In this document: positions 17,672-26,384 of the stretch, in pieces
How positions within the stretch are numbered: the stretch's first letter is position 1
How the letters are laid out: each line of letters starts with the position of its first letter
Source of the DNA: Gammaproteobacteria bacterium
GTDB taxonomy: Bacteria; Pseudomonadota; Gammaproteobacteria; SG8-11
Length of the DNA: 37,406 bases
Assembly: GCA_030610155.1 (NCBI GenBank)
Contig: JAUWSG010000007.1
Coordinates: 1-37,406 of the forward strand
Reading direction: 5' to 3'
The notes under the pieces: model-generated
Told to the model about the DNA's origin: nothing
The model's input: only the letters and a program-made list of their open reading frames with translations
Databases searched by the model: none
Position numbers and translations under genes: made by a program

Positions 17672-18214
17672 TCAGGACTCCGGTTCTGTAATCTGGCTAT
17701 AAAGCGCTTTATATTTATCCTGTATTGATTGCCCGAATAAAGGGTCGTCCTGTTTTGTCAGAGTTGGTTCGATAGACTTCCAGTCCTCGTTTGTCAGTGT
17801 TTTTAAAACCAGCGGGAAGATGGTTTTTTCTTCTTTTTCCAGGTGTTTCCTGTTTTGTTTTATGAAGTCATGACCTTGCCTGGATACAGACTCCCTTGAA
17901 ATAACGGAATCCAGAACGATTTCTTCCAGGATCAAGGTCAGGTCCTTCGTCAAGGAAGACAGTTGTTTATGTTCTTTATGTAATTCATCGACCAGATTTT
18001 TATAGCTCGGGTCCCGGTTTTCCAGGGCGGCATAAATAAGATCTTCTTTTGGATGATGTACGCTATCTGTGTACTCTGACATGTAATCAACAATACTCTG
18101 CATCAGGCTAAAATCTGTTTCCTCGCCTTTGTCAAACGCATCCATCTGCTTTTGCAGTAAAACCAGTAGTTTACTGGTATTAACATGATCCTGATGTAAT
18201 TGGTCAATAAACAT
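17672..18214 (-). CDS. Hemerythrin-like (HHE domain) protein
   Basis: A 180-residue four-helix-bundle protein with the iron-ligand pattern of hemerythrin/HHE proteins: H10 in LHQDH, HHPKED (53-58), HKEH (79-82) and HLEKEE (124-129). The full set predicts a non-heme di-iron site able to bind O2 or NO or sense redox state. No signal peptide is seen, so it is probably cytoplasmic. It converges with the lipoprotein gene (24 bp between stop codons). The ATG at 18214 has no strong ribosome site. Confidence 0.9.
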   Translation of the reverse strand: MFIDQLHQDHVNTSKLLVLLQKQMDAFDKGEETDFSLMQSIVDYMSEYTDSVHHPKEDLIYAALENRDPSYKNLVDELHKEHKQLSSLTKDLTLILEEIVLDSVISRESVSRQGHDFIKQNRKHLEKEEKTIFPLVLKTLTNEDWKSIEPTLTKQDDPLFGQSIQDKYKALYSQITEPES

Positions 18215-18576
18215 AACACGTCGCCGTAAACAGTTTCTCTGAATATAAGTATAGTCAATAGTCCTGTATTTTTAATCCAACTGTGCTTGTTTTGTAAGCG
18301 TATACACCCATTTTTAGTCAATTGAGTTGATATCAATTCTGGGGCGGAGGCTCCTCAGGCAGGTAACTCTTGTTTGTTTGTGCGATATCGCCACTATATT
18401 ATGGCCACATTGACGTCTCAGTCGCGGCATAATACTCATGTTACTTTTTGAGCGGGTGTATAATCAGACGCTATAGCCAGAACTATTAGTGATACTATTT
18501 ATGTTTATAACAAAATATAATCACTGCTTGTGTATTCGTGTAAACACCTGTTACGGGTAGTTGTTGAAGAAATCAG
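18215..18576. other. Divergent intergenic region, hemerythrin / spermidine-synthase-like gene
   Basis: A 362-bp gap between two divergent genes, so it must contain promoters in both directions. A TATAAT hexamer is at 18459-18464 on the plus strand with no good -35, and TATACT occurs on the minus strand near 18250. No RNA gene or recognisable riboswitch was seen. Confidence 0.5.
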
Positions 18577-21500
18577 ATGAAAAACCTGAAATTATTTTTA
18601 TTCTTTATATTTTTCATGTCCGGTTTTTCGGGGCTTATTTATGAATCTATCTGGAGCCATTATTTAAAACTGTTTCTTGGGCATGCTGCTTATGCACAAA
18701 CGCTCGTTATTGCGATTTTTATGGGTGGCCTGGCTTTAGGTTCGCTTGTATGCAGTAAATATTCATTGCGCTGGAAAAATGTTCTGCTGTTGTATGCGCT
18801 TGCCGAAGGCATTATTGGCCTGTTTGCACTCGGTTTTCATAACGTATTTGTTGCATTTACCTCTTATTCATATAATGAGGTTATTCCCGCCCTGGGATCG
18901 CCTGCATTGGTCACGCTGTATAAATGGACGACTTCAAGTCTTTTGATTCTGCCGCAATCCATTCTTCTGGGAATGACTTTTCCCTTAATGAGTGCCGGTA
19001 TTATCCGCTTGTTCCCACGAAAACCGGGTGAATCACTTTCTGTTTTATATTTTACCAATAGTTTTGGCGCTGCGATTGGTATTTTGGTGAGTGGTTTTTT
19101 CCTGATAAGAAGCCTGGGTCTTCCAGGATCAATGACAGTGGCCGCTGTGATGAATATCATTATTGCCGTAGTTGTTGGTGTAACGATATACCTGTTGCGT
19201 TCGACTGTGTTGCCGGGTGATGTACAGCAAGATATTGATGTGTCGCATGAAGGAGCAGGAGTAAAGGCCGATGCTGCGTTGGCAACGGACAAAGAATCAT
19301 CTGTTGCTTCCAGATATCTTCTTATTATTGCCTTTGTCACGGGTCTTGCCTCATTTGTATATGAGATATCCTGGATTCGTATGTTAAGCCTGGTGTTAAG
19401 CAGTTCGACCCATGCATTTGAATTAATGTTAAGTGCGTTTATTTTTGGTCTGGCATTTGGCGGTTACTGGATAAAACGACGAATAGATCAACTGGAAAAT
19501 CCTGCAAGATTTCTGGCGGTGATTCAGATTGTGATGGGCATGTTTGCCTTAAGTACACTCATTTTATATAACCACACATTTGATTTTATGCAGTCAATAC
19601 TGCAGGTCCTGTCCAGAACGGAAGAGGCTTATGGTGTTTTTAATTTTTCCAGCCATTTGATTGCACTTGCAATTATGTTGCCAACAACTTTTTGTGCGGG
19701 AATGACCTTGCCACTGATTACCTATACTTTAATCAGGCAAGGAAATGGTGAAAAGAGTATTGGTGCTGTTTACGCCAGTAATACCCTGGGTGCGATAGTC
19801 GGTGTGTTTTTCGCCGTTCATATCGGTATGCCACTTCTGGGTTTACAGTATGTTGTCTCTTTTGCTGCGGCACTGGATATTGCGCTGGGCCTGCTCCTGC
19901 TCTGGTATTTGAGTACGTCTGTAAACAAGACAAAAGTATCCTACGTGATAGCAGGGTGTATCGTCATATTTATATCAGTTAATCTGTTAACAAATTTTGA
20001 CAGCTATAAAATGGCCTCAGGCGTTTATCGGCAGGGTAAATTAATCGATGCCGAAAAAGTGCAAATCAAGTTCCATAAAGACGGTAAGACAGCGTCAATT
20101 GATTTGCTGGAATATGCAAACAATTTATTGTCAATCAGAACCAATGGTAAATCAGATGCCGCGATAAATATGTCACCCGATAATCCGGCCAGTCGGGATG
20201 AAGCAACCATGGTCCTGGCAGCAGCAGTACCGCTTGCATTAAAACCGGATGCGAAGACTGTCGCAAATATTGGCATGGGGTCGGGCTTAACAGCCCATAC
20301 CTTGCTCACGGCCCCCTGGCTGGAAACTGTCGACACGATTGAGATTGAACAGGCCGTAGTCGATGCGGCACAGGGATTCAGGCCGCGCGTCGAGCTGGTA
20401 TACAGTGACCCGAGAAGCCATATCCATATCGAAGACGCGAAGACTTTTTTTTCTTCCCGCAATAAACAATATGACATTATCGTCTCGGAGCCTTCGAACC
20501 CCTGGGTAAGTGGTGTATCAGGACTTTTCTCTGATGAGTTCTATCACATTATCAAGCGTTATATGACTCGTGATGGCCTGTTGGTCCAATGGCTGCAACT
20601 TTACGAAATTGACATTAATCTGGTCGCGTCCGTCATGAAAGCATTCTCACAGAATTTTTCCGATTATGTGGTTTATGCTTCTGATGAAAATAATATTTTG
20701 ATCGTCGGCAAAAAAGAAGGTGTGATGAATGCGCCTGATTTTCGAGTGTTTGAGGAATATAAGCTGGCAAAAGAGCTTAATATTATTTCAGTCAATAACA
20801 ACCAGGATTTCAACTTGCATAAAGTTGGCAGTAAAAAAGCGCTGGATCCTTTTTTCAATTCATTCCGTGTGCCGGCTAATTCTGATTATTACCCGGTCCT
20901 GGATCAGAATGCGGCGAAAGCCCGATTTTTGGGTTTAAATGCAGAAGATGTGGTGAAGCTGGCTAATGCGCCATTACCGATTATTGCGCAACTTGAACAG
21001 GATGTTCAACAACAGGGTGGTACACAGACGACATACAATCCCTATTTTATGAAGTCGGTCGATTCGGGCTACGCTATTGCGATCCGGAATTTTGTTATGC
21101 AAGGCCGTCCCGGGGAGAATGATCTACCGATTCCTGAAGATGTGCGTAAGGATTTGCAATATATCAAGACTATTTTTAATCAATGTGATTCAGTCGCTGA
21201 GTCGGAAGGCATGATTGACAGCTTGTTGAATATTGCGGTGACAACAATCCCTTACTTGTCAGCTGAGGAATTGTCGCGCTTATGGCAGCAGCTTCAAATC
21301 GATGCATGCGCTGACAACATGACGGCTGAGCAAAACCAGTGGGTCATGTTAATTAATGCAATAAGTCATAGAAACAATGAGAGAACCAGGCAGATATCGG
21401 TACCTTTGCTGGCGGCTCAGAATCCGGCCAATGTGATGCGATTTGGCTATTTATTAATGGCAGGCATGTTGAGTAACCTGGCATTGGATGATAGACAGTC

Positions 21501-21633
21501 CAGTCTCAAGCTTTGGAATCGCTATTCGACTCACATTTACGGTAAAAGCCAATTGGATATGTTGCTGTTGTTGTTGGCTGCGCATTCTTCCGGCGCTACA
21601 GACGCCTCAGGGGTAACAGGCGTAGCACCATAA
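18577..21633 (+). CDS. Polytopic membrane protein fused to spermidine synthase-like domain
   Basis: A 1018-residue protein. The first about 470 residues are many membrane helices in two related halves: GLIYESIWSHYLKL (near residue 19) and SFVYEISWIRMLSL (near residue 261) open them. A spermine/spermidine-synthase-like Rossmann domain follows, with the SAM/dcSAM loop NIGMGSGLT (564-572), the acidic strand TIEIEQAVVDAA and the SEPSNPWVSG motif (near 636). The last 250 residues are helical and not recognised. Such fusions are widespread in bacteria; a role in polyamine synthesis or export is not established. The ATG at 18577 opens directly into the first membrane helix. No polyamine gene is adjacent. 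Confidence 0.88.
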   Translation: MKNLKLFLFFIFFMSGFSGLIYESIWSHYLKLFLGHAAYAQTLVIAIFMGGLALGSLVCSKYSLRWKNVLLLYALAEGIIGLFALGFHNVFVAFTSYSYNEVIPALGSPALVTLYKWTTSSLLILPQSILLGMTFPLMSAGIIRLFPRKPGESLSVLYFTNSFGAAIGILVSGFFLIRSLGLPGSMTVAAVMNIIIAVVVGVTIYLLRSTVLPGDVQQDIDVSHEGAGVKADAALATDKESSVASRYLLIIAFVTGLASFVYEISWIRMLSLVLSSSTHAFELMLSAFIFGLAFGGYWIKRRIDQLENPARFLAVIQIVMGMFALSTLILYNHTFDFMQSILQVLSRTEEAYGVFNFSSHLIALAIMLPTTFCAGMTLPLITYTLIRQGNGEKSIGAVYASNTLGAIVGVFFAVHIGMPLLGLQYVVSFAAALDIALGLLLLWYLSTSVNKTKVSYVIAGCIVIFISVNLLTNFDSYKMASGVYRQGKLIDAEKVQIKFHKDGKTASIDLLEYANNLLSIRTNGKSDAAINMSPDNPASRDEATMVLAAAVPLALKPDAKTVANIGMGSGLTAHTLLTAPWLETVDTIEIEQAVVDAAQGFRPRVELVYSDPRSHIHIEDAKTFFSSRNKQYDIIVSEPSNPWVSGVSGLFSDEFYHIIKRYMTRDGLLVQWLQLYEIDINLVASVMKAFSQNFSDYVVYASDENNILIVGKKEGVMNAPDFRVFEEYKLAKELNIISVNNNQDFNLHKVGSKKALDPFFNSFRVPANSDYYPVLDQNAAKARFLGLNAEDVVKLANAPLPIIAQLEQDVQQQGGTQTTYNPYFMKSVDSGYAIAIRNFVMQGRPGENDLPIPEDVRKDLQYIKTIFNQCDSVAESEGMIDSLLNIAVTTIPYLSAEELSRLWQQLQIDACADNMTAEQNQWVMLINAISHRNNERTRQISVPLLAAQNPANVMRFGYLLMAGMLSNLALDDRQSSLKLWNRYSTHIYGKSQLDMLLLLLAAHSSGATDASGVTGVAP

Positions 21634-21712
21634 GAATTGTTGAACCCCGGATAAGAAAAATGTAAACGCATTGTTATATACAGCTAAAAAAATGATCTAA
21701 GGAAATGATATT

Positions 21713-21798
21713 ATGTTGAATTAAATGTTGGCATTATTGTCTCACCTATATTAGTCTCTATGCTAGTCGCGGGTGTGCTGTATATAAGCAAGTTCTAA
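21713..21798 (+). pseudogene. Possible small single-helix membrane peptide with frameshift
   Basis: An AGGA site (21700-21703) precedes an ATG at 21713 that reads only MLN-stop. The -1 frame from 21718 encodes ELNVGIIVSPILVSMLVAGV followed by LYISKF and a TAA at 21796-21798. One extra base after TTG would give a 28-residue single-helix membrane peptide. The good ribosome site next to a hydrophobic frame suggests a true small gene with a sequence error, a decayed gene or a rare frameshift; chance is also possible. Confidence 0.35.
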
Positions 21799-21898
21799 TA
21801 CTTTTTTATTGGTAACAAATCAAGTGCAGTAGCGTCTAGTGGTAATAAACATTGTGTTTATAGAGTCATTTAGTTAAGTTCTTCGCTACGGAGGTTTT

Positions 21899-22372
21899 AT
21901 GATGAGTAAGTTATTTTTGTTACTAACCGGGGCATTCTTTATTGTTGCCTCAGCACATGCAGCAAAAGATGTGCAACACCCTAATCGTGTTACCACAAAG
22001 CCTGAAGCAACAGAAGCCAAGCCATTTGCTGAGCACCATGTTGTATTTCATATTTCAACAGGCGATGCGTTTGCACAAAAACTGATACTGAATAATGCAC
22101 AGAATCTTTCCAAGCATTATGGTCCTGACAAGGTTGAAATCGAAGTCGTTGCCTACGGACCTGGTCTGAGATTATTGTTTAAAGAGAATGAGCAGGCTAA
22201 ACGTATCAAGTCTCTGGCATCCAGTGGTGTGACATTTTCAGCTTGTGGTAACACAATGAAGAAAATGAAACGACACGATGGTGATTTGATCAGTGTTGCC
22301 AGTCCGGTTCCTGCCGGCGTTGCGCGCATTGTAGAACTCCAGGAAGCTGGCTGGACATACGTAAGGCCTTAG
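21899..22372 (+). CDS. Periplasmic DsrE-like protein
   Basis: A 157-residue exported protein: signal peptide to about residue 21 (AHA), then a DsrE/DsrF-like fold with VVFHISTGD, VEIEVVAYGPGLRLL, one conserved cysteine in FSACGNTM (Cys116) and the ending PAGVARIVELQEAGWTYVRP. Family members related to DsrE handle sulfur on a cysteine, but the role of these exported versions is unknown. A strong GGAGG (21890-21894) precedes two adjacent ATG codons (21899 and 21902); either may be used. A terminator-like hairpin follows at 22448. The porin gene is 203 bp downstream. Confidence 0.85.
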   Translation: MMSKLFLLLTGAFFIVASAHAAKDVQHPNRVTTKPEATEAKPFAEHHVVFHISTGDAFAQKLILNNAQNLSKHYGPDKVEIEVVAYGPGLRLLFKENEQAKRIKSLASSGVTFSACGNTMKKMKRHDGDLISVASPVPAGVARIVELQEAGWTYVRP

Positions 22373-22447
22373 TACCAGAAACTAAAGTACCAGAAAATAA
22401 AATAATAATCAGGCGGCAGAATATTATACTAATTACACTGTCGCCTG

Positions 22448-22499
22448 AATTCCGGTAAATATAATGCTGCCGCTAACGGCACAACAGCCGGAATTTTTC
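22448..22499 (+). terminator. Terminator-like hairpin after the DsrE-like gene
   Basis: The outer stem AATTCCGG (22448-22455) / CCGGAATT (22488-22495) runs into a short T-run. An inner hairpin TGCCG-CTAA-CGGCA sits in the loop. It lies between two same-strand genes and probably ends the DsrE-like transcript. Confidence 0.6.
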
Positions 22500-22575
22500 A
22501 CTGCAAATAAAAGTTCTTAATATTAGTTGTTCATCACCTACATGATTGTAGGACATACGGTTAGGGGAGGCTTGT

Positions 22576-24138
22576 ATGATTAGTAGTATTAGTGCCAGAC
22601 GTTCTTTCATTTCGACTTTTTATTCTAAACAAACATTAACATTTCTGCTTTTATTATTGCTTGGATCGATCTATTCAAGTTCAGTGTTCGCGGCTAACTG
22701 GTTTAAATTAAGGGGTACAGAACCAGGTGGTACGGCGCATACACTGCAAGTCTGGGGTTTTTTACAACCTGCATTCGCGCATGATTACAGCGACCCAATT
22801 GAAGGTGCTGTCAAAGCAGCAGGGCCTGTTAACGGAACAGTTGCTGTGCCGGGTACTCTTCCTCCGGAAAGAAAGGTGCAAGACAGTTTTTATCTGCGTC
22901 GGGCACGCCTCGGTATTCGCGGTACCATGGTTCCAATTAATAATGATATTGATTATTTTATCCTGACCGAGTTTGGCCAAAATGGTACTAACCGGGAAGG
23001 TCATGAAATGGTCATGCTGGATGCGTCAGTGACGTTTAACCAGTTAGCGCGCGGAAAAGATGATAATGAATTGCATAATCTCGGTGCTCGTTTTCGTGTA
23101 GGTCAGTTTCTTTTCTCGCAGACTACGGAATCCTTGTCTCAATCCACACCCGGTCGTCGTGTGCATATGTGGATGCCGGAAGCCACACTTGCTAATGCTT
23201 TGACCCGACGTGTGCATGATAATGGTCAGGGAAACTTTGATGATGTGAAAGTCAATGGTGCCAGGGACATCGGTGTTGAAGTATTTGATTTCGTTGAGTT
23301 CGGTAATCCTGACAGCCCTTTTGAGTTCACCTACTCAGCTGCAATTGGTAATGGTGATACCATCGGTCAGATGAACCAGGATGATAATTACCGCACCTAT
23401 TACTGGTTATCTATATCTAAATTATTGGATAATACCCGTGGTGCTCGTCGACATGCATGGAAGACATATGGTTGGTATCAGAATGGTGATATTAACTTCA
23501 ATAATGACATTAATGGTGACGGCTTACCGGATAGTACTCAACCGATACCAACAGGCGGAATTCATCCTATTAATGGATTGGGTGGTACTGTCGATCGCGT
23601 CGCTAATGCAGGCAATGCAGAAGATTATCGTCAGGAGTATATGGGTGCGGGCTTTGACTATTTTGATAAAGTCGGCAAGTCACAGCTGCGTTTTAATGCG
23701 GAATATCAGGTCATGAAGGGACTGGTGTTTGACGGTGTGCAGTCACCCTCATCTTTCTGGAATGACGCAAATGATCTGGGTCTTCGCTATAATCCAAAAA
23801 GTGAAAATACCGGTTGGTATGCTGATATTGGTTATGACATCAATCATTGGTGGAAAGGATCAAAACGTACAACCATCAATTTACGTCATGATGTCTTTGA
23901 TCGAAATACAGAAGATAAGTTGAGAACGGTGCAGTTCAATACCACAACTTTCAGTATGGAGTATTTCTTTCACAAGAAAGCACGTTTGACCTTCTCTTAC
24001 CAGGCCAGAGACTTCAATGCTGATGACCGTACTGCGGGAACACCTCAGGCAACAAACGGTGAAGCAGTGATGAGTTCCATTGGCAACCGCGTTGGTCTGC
24101 AAGTGACTTATATCTTCAAAAATGTATTGCTGCGCTAA
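22576..24138 (+). CDS. Phosphate-selective porin O/P-type outer membrane protein
   Basis: A 520-residue outer-membrane beta-barrel. It has a long signal peptide (about 1-39, ending SVFA), a first strand LQVWGFLQPAFAHDY, the family-typical FYLRRARLGIRGTMVP segment, and many alternating strands with aromatic girdles. It resembles the OprO/OprP (Porin_O_P) family; anion selectivity is inferred from the family and not from identified lysines. A GGGGAGG site (22564-22570) lies 5-6 nt before the ATG. The C-terminus ends VTYIFKNVLLR and not in Phe, slightly unusual for a barrel. A strong terminator follows at 24181. Confidence 0.85.
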   Translation: MISSISARRSFISTFYSKQTLTFLLLLLLGSIYSSSVFAANWFKLRGTEPGGTAHTLQVWGFLQPAFAHDYSDPIEGAVKAAGPVNGTVAVPGTLPPERKVQDSFYLRRARLGIRGTMVPINNDIDYFILTEFGQNGTNREGHEMVMLDASVTFNQLARGKDDNELHNLGARFRVGQFLFSQTTESLSQSTPGRRVHMWMPEATLANALTRRVHDNGQGNFDDVKVNGARDIGVEVFDFVEFGNPDSPFEFTYSAAIGNGDTIGQMNQDDNYRTYYWLSISKLLDNTRGARRHAWKTYGWYQNGDINFNNDINGDGLPDSTQPIPTGGIHPINGLGGTVDRVANAGNAEDYRQEYMGAGFDYFDKVGKSQLRFNAEYQVMKGLVFDGVQSPSSFWNDANDLGLRYNPKSENTGWYADIGYDINHWWKGSKRTTINLRHDVFDRNTEDKLRTVQFNTTTFSMEYFFHKKARLTFSYQARDFNADDRTAGTPQATNGEAVMSSIGNRVGLQVTYIFKNVLLR

Positions 24139-24180
24139 TACAGTTAATGTAATAGTGTAACGCTAATGCTGTATAGAAAA

Positions 24181-24208
24181 TGGGCTCCGTAAGGAGCCCA
24201 TTTTTTTT
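24181..24208 (+). terminator. Rho-independent terminator after porin
   Basis: Perfect 8-bp stem TGGGCTCC / GGAGCCCA with a GTAA tetraloop, followed by eight T. It lies 43 bp after the porin stop codon. Confidence 0.95.
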
Positions 24209-24284
24209 GTTGTTGCAGGGTTCGCACCTCACAACATCTAACCGTATTATATTCATAAGGTAATGATATAGGCGTCTTATTTTT

Positions 24285-25319
24285 ATGTATAAAAAGTTAA
24301 CCAGAATCTGTTTGTGTTTCTTCATTGTCCCCCTGGCATTATCCGCCTGTACCTCAAATTTTGTCGTGCATGAAACATCAGATGTAGAGGATGATGCTCT
24401 TAAAACAGTCTCAACGTTAATGAAAGCAGGCGATATTAATGCTAGCTGGGATTTGCTGCTCAGCGCATTGCAGCGCTTGAATGTTGCTATTGAAGAAAAA
24501 AATGCGGACCGGCATGAGGTAACAACCCAGTGGGTTAATTTTGCGAATGACCCGAAAACCCAGTCCATAAACCTGAATCAGACAATAAAGTGGACATCAC
24601 AGGGGACGAGGGAGAGGCATAAATTTCAGCTGCGCCTGGAGCCTGATCCATCCTCAGGAGGTGTATTTTTAAGCGTGCTGGATGTGCAGCGTCAGCTTAA
24701 AATTGATTTGTCTGACAGTGAGGTTACTTATTTACAATGGTATGATTATCCAACGCTGCGAATCGTTGCAATAACATTTCTCGAATTTGTACAGCAGGGA
24801 ATTAAGGCTGCTTCTCATACTGAAATCAAAATAGCAGAAACACAACATGAAGGAATAAGCAAAGCAGTCAGTGCAACAAGCCTTAAAGGCAGTCAATTAC
24901 ATTATGCAGCTGTCAATAAGGAAACACTCTGGCAAGCTGCTCGCAAGGTGTTATATGAAAAAAAAATCAAGTTTACTATCCTGGAAGACTCACAAAAAAC
25001 AATCGCTACACAATGGAGAGCATTTGACTGGGATGCAGAAAAACAACGGTTGACTCAAAAGACCGATAAAGGAGCAAGCTGGGGTTTTAATGTTAAGGGT
25101 GAAGGTCAACAGCAGCACCGTTTTAATATAGAAATTCATGAAGATCGGAATAATGGCGCTACACTCGATGTGTATCATAAAGGCTGGAGAGAGCGGGTTG
25201 ATCTTACACCGGGTGAGTCGATGACCACATTAGAATGGCAAGAAAGGCCGATCGATGAGAAGGTGGGGGAAGCTTTTCTGAAACTTTTATCGCTGGAATT
25301 ACCTGATTTTCTCAAGTAA
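24285..25319 (+). CDS. Lipoprotein with two BamC-like (helix-grip) domains
   Basis: A 344-residue predicted lipoprotein: lipobox LSAC with Cys22. The mature part has two related domains (about 50-165 and 205-344). Each has a helix with Trp and Leu (SWDLLLSALQRLN; TLWQAARKVLYEK), a TQW strand, and a barrel-like part: RHKFQLRLEPDPSSGGVFLS against QHRFNIEIHEDRNNGATLDV, then YLQWYDYP against TLEWQERP. This is the arrangement of BamC/NlpB, a lipoprotein of the beta-barrel assembly machine, but sequence similarity is weak and the usual neighbour dapA is absent. It could be a paralogue with another role. Confidence 0.65.
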   Translation: MYKKLTRICLCFFIVPLALSACTSNFVVHETSDVEDDALKTVSTLMKAGDINASWDLLLSALQRLNVAIEEKNADRHEVTTQWVNFANDPKTQSINLNQTIKWTSQGTRERHKFQLRLEPDPSSGGVFLSVLDVQRQLKIDLSDSEVTYLQWYDYPTLRIVAITFLEFVQQGIKAASHTEIKIAETQHEGISKAVSATSLKGSQLHYAAVNKETLWQAARKVLYEKKIKFTILEDSQKTIATQWRAFDWDAEKQRLTQKTDKGASWGFNVKGEGQQQHRFNIEIHEDRNNGATLDVYHKGWRERVDLTPGESMTTLEWQERPIDEKVGEAFLKLLSLELPDFLK

Positions 25320-25375
25320 TAAAACTTGCCAAAAAGAGTCATATAGGGAGTTAAGTGCTTAGCACTACCAGCCCC

Positions 25376-25509
25376 GTCATTCCGGCGCATGCCGGAATCC
25401 AGGGGTGATGACAGGGGCGATATGTTACGACAGTTCTGTGTAGTGGAAAGTAAGGTGGTTATAGAGGGTGTAGTGGTAGTCTGGATTCCGGTATACACCG
25501 GAATGACGG
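25376..25509 (+). repeat. Palindromic repeat family B, copy 2
   Basis: Same architecture and orientation as 12843-12976: the left arm GTCATTCCGGCGCATGCCGG and the right arm CTGGATTCCGGTATACACCGG (without its first base) followed by AATGACGG. The interior is AGAGGGTGTAGTGGTAG. It is flanked on both sides by AGTTAGCACT/TTAGCACTA words that also link copies 3 and 4. It lies 56 bp after the BamC-like gene. Confidence 0.88.
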
Positions 25510-25574
25510 TTATTAGTTAGCACTCAGCACTCAGCACTAAGAAGTACTTAACACATAATTTACTGATATCAGAT

Positions 25575-26162
25575 ATGAAACCATTTTTGTTTATCATTTT
25601 ATTTTTCCTCTACGCCATGCCTGTTCAGGCGGCGGATTTTGCATACGGCTTAAGGGCCTATAATGCCAATGAGTTCGAGATTGCCCGCCAAACCTGGTTA
25701 CCGCTGGCATTGCAGGACAATCACATGCAGGCACAATATTATCTGGGCCAGATATATAGCGCTGGGGTCGGTGTCCCACTGGACAATGTACAGGCGATGA
25801 TCTGGTATAAAATGGCCGCAGTTCAAGGATATGCGAAGGCGCAAGCCCGTTTGGCCTGTTTGTATGAACGCGGTTTGGGTGCACCTGTTGATCACAAAAA
25901 AGCGCATTCCTGGTATTTGAAGGCGGCTAAACAGGGCGATCTGTACAGCCAGCATAAATTGGGATTTTTGTATGCAGAAGGGCGGGGTGTTAAGAAGAGC
26001 CCTGCTGAAGCTTACAAGTGGTGGGGGGTTGCAGCATTGTGGGGCGACCCGGATGCACCAGAGGATCGTGACAGGATTGCTGATAAGCTGACAAAAGAAG
26101 AACAAGCCAGGCTGGATAAAATCATTGATGCATGGCGGCTTGAAAAAACCTCAACAAAATAA
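25575..26162 (+). CDS. Exported Sel1-repeat (SLR/TPR-like) protein
   Basis: A 195-residue protein with a signal peptide (cut near VQA, residue 19) and three Sel1-like repeats (about 50-156), each with the pattern A-x-x-x-LG/LA-x-x-Y-x-x-G-x-G-V-x-x-D/K followed by A-x-x-WY-x-x-AA. These helical repeats mediate protein-protein contacts in the periplasm; the partner is not evident. The C-terminal helix (DKLTKEEQARLDKIIDAW) is typical of many small Sel1 proteins. It lies downstream of repeat B copy 2 and upstream of the kinase gene. Confidence 0.9.
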   Translation: MKPFLFIILFFLYAMPVQAADFAYGLRAYNANEFEIARQTWLPLALQDNHMQAQYYLGQIYSAGVGVPLDNVQAMIWYKMAAVQGYAKAQARLACLYERGLGAPVDHKKAHSWYLKAAKQGDLYSQHKLGFLYAEGRGVKKSPAEAYKWWGVAALWGDPDAPEDRDRIADKLTKEEQARLDKIIDAWRLEKTSTK

Positions 26163-26384
26163 AGACCGGATCCGGGCCTTTCGCGTTCGCGCCATCCCCG
26201 TTCACTTCCTGCGGCCAGTAAGTGCATGATATGCTCAATAATTTGCTTATTAAACGACTTGATTATTAAGTGACCAATTTCCCGTTGATTTGTCTTTTAT
26301 CGTATATTGATTTCCTGATTTTGGCCGATATTCTTATGGATAAAAGTGACAACCTGTTAATGCGATTAATATCAAAAAGGCGTG

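Noticed and set aside
18103-18336. Minus-strand open frame overlapping the hemerythrin gene start
   Set aside because: It overlaps the conserved hemerythrin frame and has no ribosome site or family pattern.
18350-18400. GC-rich patch (GGGGCGGAGGCTCCTCAGG) considered as a glycine riboswitch
   Set aside because: The conserved aptamer elements are missing and the neighbouring genes do not fit.
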